DNA of 64,000 nt, taken from Bradyrhizobium xenonodulans. GTDB taxonomy: Bacteria > Pseudomonadota > Alphaproteobacteria > Rhizobiales > Xanthobacteraceae. The notes beneath the pieces were generated by a model. That model searched no databases, was not told the DNA's origin, and saw only the letters and a program-made list of their open reading frames with translations. Made by a program: the position numbers and the translations under genes. Below, in pieces: positions 28,241 through 37,593 of this stretch (the stretch's first letter is position 1; every line of letters begins with the position of its first letter). The stretch spans positions 3,316,501-3,380,500 of the forward strand of contig NZ_CP089391.1 of the NCBI RefSeq assembly GCF_027594865.1, written 5' to 3'.

Positions 28241-31200
28241 GCCTTCGTGCTTTAGTCCCTGGACCGGCGCGGCGCTGGTGTCGCTGCCGTGATGCGTCAG
28301 CGGCTTCATGCCGGTGATGGTTCTGAGCAGCACATAGAACACCGGCGTCAGGAACAGGCCGAACACGGTGACGCCGATCATGCCGGAGAACACGGCAACG
28401 CCCATGGCGCGCCGCATCTCCGAGCCTGCGCCGGTGGAGAGCACCAGCGGCAGCACGCCCATGATGAACGCCATCGACGTCATCAGGATCGGACGCAGCC
28501 TTAGGCGGCTCGCCTCGATCGCCGCTCGGATCGGCGTGCGTCCTGCGAATTCGAGCTCGCGCGCGAATTCGACGATCAGGATCGCGTTCTTGGCGGAGAG
28601 GCCGACCAGCACGATCAAGCCGATCTGGGTGAAGACGTTGTTGTCGCCCTTGGAGATCCAGACGCCGAACATCGCAGCGAGCAGCCCCATCGGCACGATC
28701 ATGATGATCGAGAGCGGCAGGGTCAGGCTCTCATAGAGCGCGGCCAGCACCAGGAACACCAGTAGGATCGCCAGCGGGAACACCCAGATGCCGGAATTGC
28801 CGGCGATGAACTCCTGATAGGTCAGGTCGGTCCATTCGAAGGCGAAGCCGGGCGGCAAGGTCTCCGCCGCGATCCGCGTCGCCGCCTCCTGCGCCTGGCC
28901 CGATGAGAAGCCGGGCGCGGCGGCGGCGTTGATGTCGGACGACAGGAAGCCGTTGTAGCGGATCGCACGCTCCGGACCCGCGCTCTGGCGGATCGTCATC
29001 AAAGCCGACAACGGCACCATGTCGCCGGAGGACGAGCGCACCTTCAACTGCCTGATGTCGTCGGCGCGGGCGCGGAACGGCGCGTCGGCCTGGACCCGGA
29101 CCGAATAGGTGCGGCCGAATTTATTGAAGTCGTTGACGTAGTAGGAGCCGAGGTAAATCTGGAGCGTGTTGAACACTTCCGTCACGGGCACGCCGAGCTG
29201 GAGCGCCTTGGTGCGGTCGATGTCGGCGAAGAGCTGGGGCACGTTGACCTGGAAGCTCGAGAACACGCCGGCGATCTCCGGCGCCTTCTGCATCGCCGCC
29301 ATGAACGCCTTTGTCGCCTCGTTCAGCGCCTCATAGCCGAGACCCGCGCGGTCCTCGATCTGGAGCTTGAAGCCGCCGATGGTGCCGAGGCCGTTGACCG
29401 GCGGCGGCGGGAACATGGCGATGAAGGCTTCCTGGATGCCGGCATACTTCTTGTTGAGGTCGGCAGCGATGGCGTTGCCGCTCAGGGCCGGTCCCTTGCG
29501 CTCGTCGAACGGTTTCAGGGTCGAGAACACGATGCCGGCATTGGAGGAGTTGGTGAAGCCGGAGATGGACAGGCCGGGGAACGCGACCGAGCTTTCGACA
29601 CCGGGCTGCGTCAGCGCGACATCGCTCATCTTGCGGATCACCTCCTCGGTGCGGTCGAGCGTTGCACCATCAGGCAGCCGCGAGAAGCCAACCAGATATT
29701 GCTTGTCCTGGCCTGGCACGAAGCCGCCTGGGACCTGCTGGAACAGCAGGGCCGTAACGCCGACCAGCAGCACATAGAGGCCCATCACCGCGGCCTTGCC
29801 CGAGATCACTTTGGTAACGGAGCCGCTGTAACTCTCCGATGAATAGGTGAACACCCGATTGAAGCCGCGAAAGAACCAGCCGAGGCTGTTTTCCATGATG
29901 ATCGTCAGCCGGTCCTTCGGCTCGTTGTGCCCCTTGAGCAGCAGGGCGGACAGTGCCGGCGACAGCGTCAGCGAGTTCACGGCCGAGATCACGGTCGAGA
30001 TCGCGATCGTCAGCGCGAACTGCTTGTAGAACTGTCCGGTGAGGCCGGAGATGAAGGCGAGCGGCACGAACACCGCGATCAGCACCATCGCGATCGCGAT
30101 GATCGGTCCCGACACCTCGCGCATCGCCTGATAGGTGGCATCGCGTGGCGACAGCCCGCCCTCGATGTTGCGCTCGACGTTCTCGACCACGACGATGGCG
30201 TCGTCGACGACGATGCCGATCGCGAGCACGAGGCCGAACAGGCTGAGCGCGTTGATGGAGAAGCCGAACACGTGCATCACCGCAAACGTGCCGACGATCG
30301 ACACGGGCACGGCGAGCAGGGGGATGATGGAGGCGCGCCAGGTCTGGAGGAACAGGATGACGACCAGCACTACCAGCGCGATCGCCTCCAGCAGCGTGTG
30401 GATGACGGCCTCGATCGAGGAGCGCACGAACTGGGTGGGATCGTAGACGATCTGGTAGGACACGCCCTCCGGCATGTTCTTCTTGATCTCGGCCATGGTG
30501 GCGCGGACGTGGTCGGAAATCTCCAGCGCGTTGGAGCCGGGCGCCTGGAAGATCGGGATCGCCACCGCCTGCTTGTTGTCGAGCAACGAGCGCAGGCCGT
30601 ATTCGGAGGCGCCAAGCTCGATGCGCGCGACGTCGCGCAGCCGCACCACTTCGCCGCGCGTTCCGGTCTTGACCACGATGTCGCCGAACTGCTCCTCGTT
30701 GGCGAGACGTCCTTCGGCATTGACGGAGAGCTGGAGGTCGATGCCCTGCACATTGGGCGAGGAGCCGACCACGCCGGCCGCGGCCTCGACGTTCTGTGCC
30801 TGGATCGCCCTCACGATGTCGCTGGCGGTGAGGCCGTGCTCCGCCGCCTTCTGCGGATCGACCCAGACCCGCATCGAATAGTCGCCGGCACCGTAAAGCT
30901 GGACGTCGCCGACGCCGTCGATCCGCGCGAGGCGATCCTTGACGTTGAGGACCGCGTAGTTGCGCAAATACGTCATGTCGTAGCGGCCGTTGGGCGACAG
31001 GAGATGCACGACCATGGTCAGGTCGGGCGACGACTTCTTGGTGATGATGCCGAGCTGGCGCACCACGGCGGGCAGGCGCGGCTCGGCCTGCTGCACGCGG
31101 TTCTGCACCAGCTGCGTCGCCTTGTCGGGGTCGGTGCCGAGGCGGAACGTCACCGTCAGCGTCATCGCGCCGTCGATGGTCGCCTGGCTCGACATGTACA

Positions 31201-31432
31201 GCATGTTCTCGACGCCGTTGATCTGCTCCTCGATCGGGGTCGCCACCGTTTCCGCGATCACCTTGGGATTGGCGCCGGGATAGGTCGCGCGCACCACGAC
31301 GGAGGGCGGCACGACATCCGGATATTCCGAGATCGGCATCGCGAACAGCGAGATCAGGCCGGCGAGGAAAATCAGCACCGACAGCACGCCGGCGAAAATC
31401 GGACGGTCAATGAAGAACTTTGAGAGATTCAT
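28229..31432 (-). CDS. efflux RND transporter permease subunit, HAE1 family (AcrB/MexB-like)
   Basis: 1067 aa, the full length of AcrB-type pumps. The N-terminus FFIDRPIFAGVLSVLIFLAG is typical, and VVDDAIVVVENVER in TM4 carries the two Asp residues of the proton relay. Twelve TM helices and two large periplasmic loops are expected, including a PPPVNGLGTIGGFKLQIEDR segment. It extrudes amphiphilic compounds with proton antiport as a trimer. It follows its adaptor gene; no outer-membrane channel gene is present, so an unlinked TolC-type protein would be used. Probably controlled by the divergent TetR regulator. Confidence 0.93.
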   Translation of the reverse strand: MNLSKFFIDRPIFAGVLSVLIFLAGLISLFAMPISEYPDVVPPSVVVRATYPGANPKVIAETVATPIEEQINGVENMLYMSSQATIDGAMTLTVTFRLGTDPDKATQLVQNRVQQAEPRLPAVVRQLGIITKKSSPDLTMVVHLLSPNGRYDMTYLRNYAVLNVKDRLARIDGVGDVQLYGAGDYSMRVWVDPQKAAEHGLTASDIVRAIQAQNVEAAAGVVGSSPNVQGIDLQLSVNAEGRLANEEQFGDIVVKTGTRGEVVRLRDVARIELGASEYGLRSLLDNKQAVAIPIFQAPGSNALEISDHVRATMAEIKKNMPEGVSYQIVYDPTQFVRSSIEAVIHTLLEAIALVVLVVILFLQTWRASIIPLLAVPVSIVGTFAVMHVFGFSINALSLFGLVLAIGIVVDDAIVVVENVERNIEGGLSPRDATYQAMREVSGPIIAIAMVLIAVFVPLAFISGLTGQFYKQFALTIAISTVISAVNSLTLSPALSALLLKGHNEPKDRLTIIMENSLGWFFRGFNRVFTYSSESYSGSVTKVISGKAAVMGLYVLLVGVTALLFQQVPGGFVPGQDKQYLVGFSRLPDGATLDRTEEVIRKMSDVALTQPGVESSVAFPGLSISGFTNSSNAGIVFSTLKPFDERKGPALSGNAIAADLNKKYAGIQEAFIAMFPPPPVNGLGTIGGFKLQIEDRAGLGYEALNEATKAFMAAMQKAPEIAGVFSSFQVNVPQLFADIDRTKALQLGVPVTEVFNTLQIYLGSYYVNDFNKFGRTYSVRVQADAPFRARADDIRQLKVRSSSGDMVPLSALMTIRQSAGPERAIRYNGFLSSDINAAAAPGFSSGQAQEAATRIAAETLPPGFAFEWTDLTYQEFIAGNSGIWVFPLAILLVFLVLAALYESLTLPLSIIMIVPMGLLAAMFGVWISKGDNNVFTQIGLIVLVGLSAKNAILIVEFARELEFAGRTPIRAAIEASRLRLRPILMTSMAFIMGVLPLVLSTGAGSEMRRAMGVAVFSGMIGVTVFGLFLTPVFYVLLRTITGMKPLTHHGSDTSAAPVQGLKHEGASH

Positions 31433-31489
31433 GGCTTTGCCCCTGCGCGAGAGACAGCTCTCCCGTTAGCCGGGACGCGAGCAGTGCCC

Positions 31490-31566
31490 GCGAAATCCGG
31501 AATCGAGATGCGATGTCTTGGTCGTTATGACTTGGTCATTCCGGACTACGCGGCCCGGAATGAGGT
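31490..31566. repeat. REP-like palindrome inside the RND operon
   Basis: TCATTCCGG (31536-31544) and CCGGAATGA (31555-31563) are perfect 9-bp arms with a 10-bp loop, with a related ATCCGGAATCGAGAT at about 31496-31510. It resembles the 'TCATTCCGGGG...CCCGGAAT' repeats scattered in Bradyrhizobium (recollection). It lies in the 136-bp gap between adaptor and pump genes and may reduce pump expression or stabilise the adaptor mRNA. Confidence 0.55.
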
Positions 31567-31568
31567 GA

Positions 31569-32813
31569 CTAGCGTTGCACCACGTCCTGGTTGCTGTGGT
31601 TGGAAGCCGCTTGCTGCCCACGCGCGCCCATCGCCGCGACCTCCGTCTTGAGGAGGGCGCCGGGACGTACGCGCTGCAGGCCGTTGACGACGATGCGGTC
31701 GCCGGGCTTCAGGCCCGCGGTGACAATGCGCAAACCGTCAACCGCGCCGCCAAGCGTGACCGGCCGGTAGACCGCGCGGCTATCGTCAGAGACCGCCATC
31801 ACGAACTTCTTGTCCTGGTCGGTGCCGATCGCGCGCTCGTCGATCATCACCAGCGTCTGCTGCTTCGGCTGGCCCATGCGCACGCGCGCGAACTGGCCGG
31901 GGATGAGACGCCCGTCCTCGTTCTGGAATACCGCGCGGACGCGGATGGTGCCACTCTGGCCGTTGACCTGGTTGTCGATGAGCTGGATGTGGCCCTTCGC
32001 CGACAGACCGCCGGAGGTCGCCATCTCCACCGGGATCTGGTCGAGCTTGCCACGCTGGCCGGAGCCATCCGCGATCGAGTTCAGCGCACGCAGCACCACC
32101 TCTTCGTCCGCATCGAAGGAGGCGTAGATCGGATTGACCGAGACCAGCGAGGTCAGGACCGGGGAGGCAGTGCCGGCGGCGACCAGATTGCCGACGGTGA
32201 TCTCGAACTTGCCGACGCGGCCGTCGACGGGCGCGCGCACCTCGGTGTAGTCGAGATTGAGCTTTGCGGTCTGGAGCGTCGCCTCCGCCGCCTTCACATT
32301 GGCGATGGCTTCGCGATTGGCGTTGTCGCGCTGGTCGTAATCGCGGCGCGTGACCACGGCGTTGCCGACGAGCTGCGCGCCGCGCTCGAGCTCGCTCTGG
32401 GTGAACACCACGCGCGCCTTCGCCGCTTCGAGCTGGGCCGCGGCCTTGTCGACCTCCGCCGCGTAAGGCGCAGGATCGATCTTGAACAGGACGTCGCCGG
32501 ATTTCACCAGCGCGCCTTCGGTGAAGTTGGTCGACATGATCGCACCCGCAACGCGCGGGCGAAGCTCGACGCGCTGGATGGCTTCGAGCCGGCCGGAGAA
32601 ATCGTCCCACAGCACGGTCTGCTTCGGCTCGATCATCGCGACGGTGACGGAGACCGCCTGTTCAGCCGCGGCGGCCGTTGCCGTCGCCTGGGCTGCACGG
32701 AAGTAGTGGCCGGTCGCGATCGAGCCGGCCACGGCGAGGGCGCCCACGATGGCGACGCCGCCGAGAAGGCGGCGGAAACGGCCGGTGCGGGCGGTATTTT
32801 GGGAGGGATGCAT
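31569..32813 (-). CDS. efflux RND transporter periplasmic adaptor subunit (HlyD/AcrA family)
   Basis: 414 aa, ATG 32813 with GGAG 7 nt upstream. An N-terminal membrane anchor (LLGGVAIVGALAVAGSIATG) is followed by the lipoyl half-motif VELRPRVAGAIMSTNFTEG, a helical hairpin (AAAQLEAAKARVVFTQSELE), and the second half-motif APVDGRVGKFEITVG. The beta-barrel and membrane-proximal domains follow. It links the inner-membrane pump downstream to an outer-membrane channel. First gene of the operon; operator-like palindrome 18 bp before its start. Confidence 0.92.
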   Translation of the reverse strand: MHPSQNTARTGRFRRLLGGVAIVGALAVAGSIATGHYFRAAQATATAAAAEQAVSVTVAMIEPKQTVLWDDFSGRLEAIQRVELRPRVAGAIMSTNFTEGALVKSGDVLFKIDPAPYAAEVDKAAAQLEAAKARVVFTQSELERGAQLVGNAVVTRRDYDQRDNANREAIANVKAAEATLQTAKLNLDYTEVRAPVDGRVGKFEITVGNLVAAGTASPVLTSLVSVNPIYASFDADEEVVLRALNSIADGSGQRGKLDQIPVEMATSGGLSAKGHIQLIDNQVNGQSGTIRVRAVFQNEDGRLIPGQFARVRMGQPKQQTLVMIDERAIGTDQDKKFVMAVSDDSRAVYRPVTLGGAVDGLRIVTAGLKPGDRIVVNGLQRVRPGALLKTEVAAMGARGQQAASNHSNQDVVQR

Positions 32814-32830
32814 TTGCGCGCTCCAGATAT

Positions 32831-32844
32831 GTAGTGTTCACTAC
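32831..32844. promoter_or_regulatory. operator-like palindrome for the RND operon / tetR pair
   Basis: GTAGTG-TT-CACTAC, perfect 6-bp arms with a 2-bp centre, lies 18 bp upstream of the adaptor start and 170 bp before the divergent TetR gene. Its symmetry and place fit a TetR-type operator. A second partial copy (TTCACTA) is at about 32888-32894. Confidence 0.55.
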
Positions 32845-33013
32845 AGATGTGGAGCTGGATGCCGCAGTGCAAGATACTTATGTACCATTCACTAAGAAAA
32901 TTGTAGCGGCATACCGCAAGAATTGGAAGTGGCTGAGAAAATAAAGCTAGAACAAATAGATAGGATTGGGCGTTAGTCTCCGGCAGACCGCCAATTCCAA
33001 GGAGAGCAGGCAC

Positions 33014-33616
33014 ATGGGCATGGGACGCCCCCGCGAGTTCGACGCCGAAACGGCGCTGGACCAGGCGATGGAAGTGTTTTGGCGCCATGGCTATGAGGGC
33101 GCCACCATTGCCCAGCTCACCGAGGCCATGGGCATCAACCCCCCGAGCCTCTATGCCTGTTTCGGCAACAAGGAAGGCCTGCTGAAGGCCGCGCTCGACC
33201 GCTACACCAAGCTGCGCGGCATCTGGATGGACGAGGTGGTCGCGGCACCCACCGCCCGCGACGTCGCCGAACGGATGCTGATGGGCATCGCCGACAAGCA
33301 GACCGATCCCGCCAATCCGCCTGGCTGCCTGCTCGTGCAGGGCGGCATCGCCTGCGGCACCGGCTCGGAAAACGTCCCCTTCGAGCTCGCCGCCCGGAGA
33401 GCCCAGAACGAGGACCAGCTTCGCGACCGTTTTGTCCGCGCCAAGGCGGAGGGCGACCTCAAGGACAGCGCGGACCCCGCGGCCCTCGCGCGCTACGTCT
33501 CGGCCGTTGCGGTCGGCATGGGCGTGATGGCGTCCTCGGGCGCGGATCGCGAAGCGCTGCGGCAGGTGGCGAGCGTGGCGATGCAGGCGGTCGAGGCGCA
33601 GTCGGGGCGGGGGTGA
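33014..33616 (+). CDS. TetR/AcrR family transcriptional regulator
   Basis: 200 aa, start at ATG 33014 with GGAGAG upstream. The N-terminal HTH reads GYEGATIAQLTEAMGINPPS and LYACFGNKEGLLKAAL, typical TetR. The C-terminal ligand domain contains PPGCLLVQGGIACG, a pattern of the group often paired with efflux genes. Divergent from the RND operon with a palindrome between them, so it likely represses the pump and responds to a pump substrate. Confidence 0.9.
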   Translation: MGMGRPREFDAETALDQAMEVFWRHGYEGATIAQLTEAMGINPPSLYACFGNKEGLLKAALDRYTKLRGIWMDEVVAAPTARDVAERMLMGIADKQTDPANPPGCLLVQGGIACGTGSENVPFELAARRAQNEDQLRDRFVRAKAEGDLKDSADPAALARYVSAVAVGMGVMASSGADREALRQVASVAMQAVEAQSGRG

Positions 33617-33688
33617 GGCAAGCCGCAGGGCTCTCTGGGTGAACGACGGTCTGTCCGCTCGGGAGCGAGAAAGATCGCAAGACCCCGC

Positions 33689-34273
33689 TTAGCTCAGGTC
33701 GTGCAGGTCCTTTCCAAGCGGCGGCGTCAGACGAAACGTCGAGAATACGACGTCGAGGCCCGCCCGCTCGGGTGTGCCGGCCATCGGCCCCACAAGGTAG
33801 GAGCTTGCGCTCGGGAACGGTGCGAGCCGCATGAGAGGCCAGTACTTGCCGTCGGCCGAAACTTGCAGACGAAGGACGCCGTCGGCGACGGTTGCGCGCA
33901 TCCAGAAGTCACCGGCATCATGCTCATAGGGGGCGGTTGCCCAGTCCGATCGCCCATCTGTTAGCACGCTCGCGAGCATGGCGCGGCCGTCCGAGAGTTC
34001 GATCCCGGCCTTCACCCAATGGTGCGCGTCGATGCGCACCATGATGCCCGCCTGATCGTAGAGCGCCTGGAAGTGGCCCTGGATGCGCAAGCTGGCGGTG
34101 AACGCCTCGCCGGTTGGAAAACCCAGGAAATGGCCGCTGTCGCGATTAAAGCCGTAGTGGGTTTCGCGCCAGAAGTCTGTGCCTTTGTCAGTGACGATCC
34201 GGAGACTATCGCCCTCTGCCGTCCATCGTTCCGGTTCATTGAGCCACACGCCATCACTTCTGCGGAGAGTCAT
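33689..34273 (-). CDS. DUF1349 domain protein (concanavalin-like fold)
   Basis: 194 aa, ATG with AGGTG upstream. The whole protein matches the DUF1349 pattern: DFWRETHYGFNRDSGHF, LYDQAGIMVRIDAHHWVKAG and SYLVGPMAGTPERAGLDVVF. Family members have a beta-sandwich and are sometimes annotated as regulators of enolase in yeast; bacterial function is unknown. No signal peptide. Convergent with the tetR gene. Confidence 0.82.
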   Translation of the reverse strand: MTLRRSDGVWLNEPERWTAEGDSLRIVTDKGTDFWRETHYGFNRDSGHFLGFPTGEAFTASLRIQGHFQALYDQAGIMVRIDAHHWVKAGIELSDGRAMLASVLTDGRSDWATAPYEHDAGDFWMRATVADGVLRLQVSADGKYWPLMRLAPFPSASSYLVGPMAGTPERAGLDVVFSTFRLTPPLGKDLHDLS

Positions 34274-34783
34274 TTTTCACCTCGATTGCCGAAGTCTGCC
34301 GGGCTCGATCCGTCGACTGGCCAAGCATGGCATTGTGCAAACTGAGATCGGGCGTGTTCATGGAGCTCTGCCTCGCGCTGCCGACTGTCGACTTGATGCC
34401 GAAGGGGCCCTCGCGTTCGGAACAGCAATGCCTTCCGAACGGTTAATGACATCGGCACGACTTGCGGATTCACACTCGGCGATCATGCAATCCTGCGTCT
34501 GTTTTGCCCGACGTGTCAAACGTCCTCGCTCGCAGCGCTCGCGCCATGCCAGGCGAAATTCTTCAATGATTTGTACTGTGCATGGGGTTGTTTTCGCGTT
34601 TTTTGTTTGAGCGCTCCCGAGCCCCAACATCAGCCGTCGGAATCCGTATCGATACGGGCACTCCTAAGAGTTTTTACACACAGTTCTGGCACGCTCCGCG
34701 CGTCAAGATCCGCAACCTGCATCGTCGTGTTTCATTGCGCGCACGAAAAGACGGGGCCCGCGGGAACCGAGGGGGCGTGAGCC
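34274..34783. other. 510-bp intergenic region without a convincing gene
   Basis: No frame here has both a good start and protein-like sequence. The stretch TTTTGCCCGACGTGTCAAAC (about 34501) and the TACTGTGCATGGGGTTGTTT segment near 34575 look like pieces of an intergenic repeat I associate with Bradyrhizobium (recollection, unsearched). GC content drops locally near 34555-34610. Confidence 0.35.
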
Positions 34784-36165
34784 ATGACTGCACTTGCTTC
34801 GGATGCCGGTCGCGCCAGGAGCGGGATCGTGCCGATCCTGCTGTGCGTCGTGCCGTTCAGCCAGATCCCGCTCGATGCCTATACGCCGGGCCTGCCGCAG
34901 ATGGTGGTGGATCTCGCCACTGATTCCGCGTCGATGCAGAACACCGTGACCGCCTACATGCTCGGCATGAGTCTGGCGCTGGTGCCGGTCGGCATCGCCT
35001 CCGATACGCTCGGCCGCCGCAACGTCCTGCTCGCGGGGCTGTCGGTGCTCATTGCGATGAGCATCGCCTGTGCGCTTGCGACCAGCGCTTCGCTGCTGCT
35101 GGGCTTACGCTTCCTGCAGGGCGTCGGCGGCTGCACCTGCCTCGTCGTTGCCTATGCGGTCGCAGCCGACTGCTATCGCGGACGTGAGCTCACTGCGATC
35201 TCCGGCTTGCTTGGCGCGGCCTGGGGGCTTGCGCCGGTACTTGCCCCCGCGGCCGGCGGCTTCATCGTCGAGCTGACGTCCTGGCGCGGCGTCTTCATCA
35301 TCATCGCCATCGCTGCCGCGATCGTCGCTGCGATCGTCGTATTCCTTCTACCTGAGACGTTGCCGGCCGAGCGGCGTGCACCGTTCGATCCGCGCCGCAC
35401 CGCCGGTATCTTGCGCGAAGCACTTGTCCGTCCCGGCTTCCTCGCCTTCGTGCTGGTCTTTGCCGCATCGCCATCGCTGCCGCGATCGTCGCTGCGATCG
35501 TCGTATTCCTTCTACCTGAGACGTTGCCGGCCGAGCGGCGTGCACCGTTCGATCCGCGCCGCACCGCCGGTATCTTGCGCGAAGCACTTGTCCGTCCCGG
35601 CTTCCTCGCCTTCGTGCTGGTCTTTGCCGCGGCAGCGAGTGCGCAACTGGCGTTCGGCGTCGTCGCGCCGTTCTTCTACCAGACCGGCCTCGGCTATTCG
35701 GCGGCGATCTACGGCCTCGTCGCGCTCGGCCTCGGCGGCGTCAATCTCGCCGGCGAGCTCGGCTGCGCGCATTTCGCGCGCTTCATGCCGGCGCGCGTGA
35801 TGGGCTTTGGCGCCTTCGCGCTGTTTGTGGCCGGCGCCGCGGTCCTGACGGCGACTGGCATGGTCGTCGGTCTCGATTTCATGTCGATCACGATCGGCGG
35901 CGCGCTGGTGCTCGGCGGCTGCGGCGTGCTGTGTCCGATGATGTACGGCATGGCGCTCGGCCTGTTCGAGCGCGACCACGGCCTGATCGGCGGCCTCATC
36001 AGCGCGCTCTGCTATCTCGCCGTGAGCGGCGCCATGGCGATCGCGGCGGTGCTGCCCGAAGCGACGCAGGCGCCGATCGGCTGGCTCTATCTCGGCCTCT
36101 GCGCCGTGGCGGGCATGCTGCTCGCGATCTCGCTGCCATCGGTGCGCCACGCCACACAGAGTTAA
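34784..36165 (+). pseudogene. Bcr/CflA-type MFS drug transporter, frameshifted by a 164-bp tandem duplication
   Basis: The frame from ATG 34784 (GAGGGGG upstream) encodes a normal MFS N-terminal half: PLDAYTPGLPQM, motif A-like GIASDTLGRRNVLLAG, and AADCYRGRELTAISGLLG. At 35466 a perfect second copy of 35302-35465 begins; 164 is not a multiple of 3, so the frame is lost and ends at 35800 after 338 codons. The C-terminal half is intact in another frame to 36165. Removing one copy restores a single 405-aa, 12-helix protein, so the lesion looks recent, or may be an assembly error. As read, the product should be inactive. Confidence 0.85.
35302..35629 (+). repeat. perfect tandem duplication, 2 x 164 bp, within the MFS gene
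   Basis: Positions 35302-35465 and 35466-35629 are identical base for base. Flanking bases differ (T at 35301 versus G at 35465; A at 35467 versus G at 35631). Absence of any divergence points to a very recent event or an assembly artefact. Confidence 0.93.
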
Positions 36166-36180
36166 GGAAGGAACCAGATC

Positions 36181-37578
36181 ATGACCACCGTCGGTATTCG
36201 CGGCACGTTCTTCGACTTCGTCGACGATCCCTGGAAGCACGTCGGTCACGAGCAGGCCGCCGCGCGCTTTCATCAGGACGGCCTCATGGTCGTCACGGAT
36301 GGCGTCATCGAGGCGTTTGGCCCGTACGAGAAGATCGCCGCCGCGCATCCGGGCGTCGCGATCACTGAGATCAAGGACCGCATCATCGTCCCGGGCTTCA
36401 TCGACGGCCACATCCATCTGCCGCAGACCCGCGTGCTGGGGGCTTATGGCGAGCAGTTGCTGCCGTGGCTCCAGAAGTGGGTCTATCCGGAAGAGCTCAA
36501 ATACCGGGATCGCAACTACGCGCGAGAGGGCGTGAAGCGTTTCCTCGACGCCCTGCTGGCGTCGGGCACCACCACCTGCCAGGCCTTCACGAGCTCCTCG
36601 CCTGTTTCGACCGAGGAACTGTTCGAGGAAGCGGCCCGCCGCAACATGCGGGTGATCGCGGGTCTCACCGGCATCGATCGCAACGCGCCGGCCGATTTCA
36701 TCGATACTCCGGAGAATTTCTATCGCGACAGCAAGCGGCTGATCGCGCAGTACCACAACAAGGGCCGCAACCTCTACGCCATCACGCCGCGCTTCGCCTT
36801 CGGCGCTTCGCCGGAGCTGCTCAAGGCCTGCCAGCGCCTCAAGCACGAGCATCCGGACTGCTGGGTCAACACCCACATCTCCGAGAATCCGGCCGAATGC
36901 AGCGGCGTGCTGGTCGAGCATCCGGACTGCCAGGACTATCTCGGCGTCTACGAGAAGTTCGACCTGGTCGGTCCGAAATTCTCCGGCGGCCACGGCGTCT
37001 ATCTCTCGAACAACGAATTCCGCCGCATGTCGAAAAAGGGCGCGGCGGTGGTGTTCTGCCCGTGCTCGAACCTGTTCCTCGGCAGCGGCCTGTTCCGCCT
37101 CGGCCGTGCCACCGATCCCGAGCATCGCGTGAAGATGTCGTTCGGCACGGACGTTGGCGGCGGCAACCGTTTCTCGATGATCTCCGTGCTCGACGATGCC
37201 TACAAGGTCGGCATGTGCAACAACACGCTGCTCGACGGCAGCATCGATCCCACGCGCAAGGATCTCGCCGAGGCCGAGCGCAACAAGCTCTCGCCTTATC
37301 GCGGCTTCTGGTCGATCACGCTCGGCGGTGCCGAAGGTCTCTACATCGACGACAAGCTCGGCAATTTCGAGCCCGGCAAGGAAGCCGATTTCGTCGCGCT
37401 CGATCCGAACGGTGGCCAGATTGCGCAAGCGTGGCACCAGTCGCTGATCGCCGACGGCGCCGGCCCGCGCACGATGGATGAGGCCGCGAGCATGCTGTTT
37501 GCCGTCATGATGGTCGGCGACGATCGCTGCGTCGACGAGACCTGGGTGATGGGCAAGCGCCTCTATAAGAAGAGCTGA
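36181..37578 (+). CDS. guaD: guanine deaminase
   Basis: 465 aa, AAGGAAGG before the ATG. The amidohydrolase metal motifs are complete: PGFIDGHIHLPQ, NTHISEN, GGHGVYLS and SFGTDVGGG, with FCPCSNLFLGSG between; this set and the length are those of GuaD. It converts guanine to xanthine plus ammonia in purine catabolism, in the cytoplasm. It begins 15 bp after the broken MFS gene, which might have been a purine or drug exporter in the same operon. Confidence 0.93.
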   Translation: MTTVGIRGTFFDFVDDPWKHVGHEQAAARFHQDGLMVVTDGVIEAFGPYEKIAAAHPGVAITEIKDRIIVPGFIDGHIHLPQTRVLGAYGEQLLPWLQKWVYPEELKYRDRNYAREGVKRFLDALLASGTTTCQAFTSSSPVSTEELFEEAARRNMRVIAGLTGIDRNAPADFIDTPENFYRDSKRLIAQYHNKGRNLYAITPRFAFGASPELLKACQRLKHEHPDCWVNTHISENPAECSGVLVEHPDCQDYLGVYEKFDLVGPKFSGGHGVYLSNNEFRRMSKKGAAVVFCPCSNLFLGSGLFRLGRATDPEHRVKMSFGTDVGGGNRFSMISVLDDAYKVGMCNNTLLDGSIDPTRKDLAEAERNKLSPYRGFWSITLGGAEGLYIDDKLGNFEPGKEADFVALDPNGGQIAQAWHQSLIADGAGPRTMDEAASMLFAVMMVGDDRCVDETWVMGKRLYKKS

Positions 37579-37593
37579 AGCGGACAGCGGCTC

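Noticed and set aside
29927..31423. 498-codon plus-strand frame opposite the RND pump
   Set aside because: Antisense shadow of a well-supported 1067-aa gene; composition dominated by Asp, His, Arg and Gly.
34179..34630. Several open frames of 60-140 codons in the gap before the MFS gene
   Set aside because: Overlapping on both strands, no ribosome sites, no recognisable protein sequence; more like repeat remnants.
34784..36165. Two separate MFS half-genes
   Set aside because: The exact 164-bp repeat at the junction shows one gene split by duplication; neither half alone has a full transporter fold.
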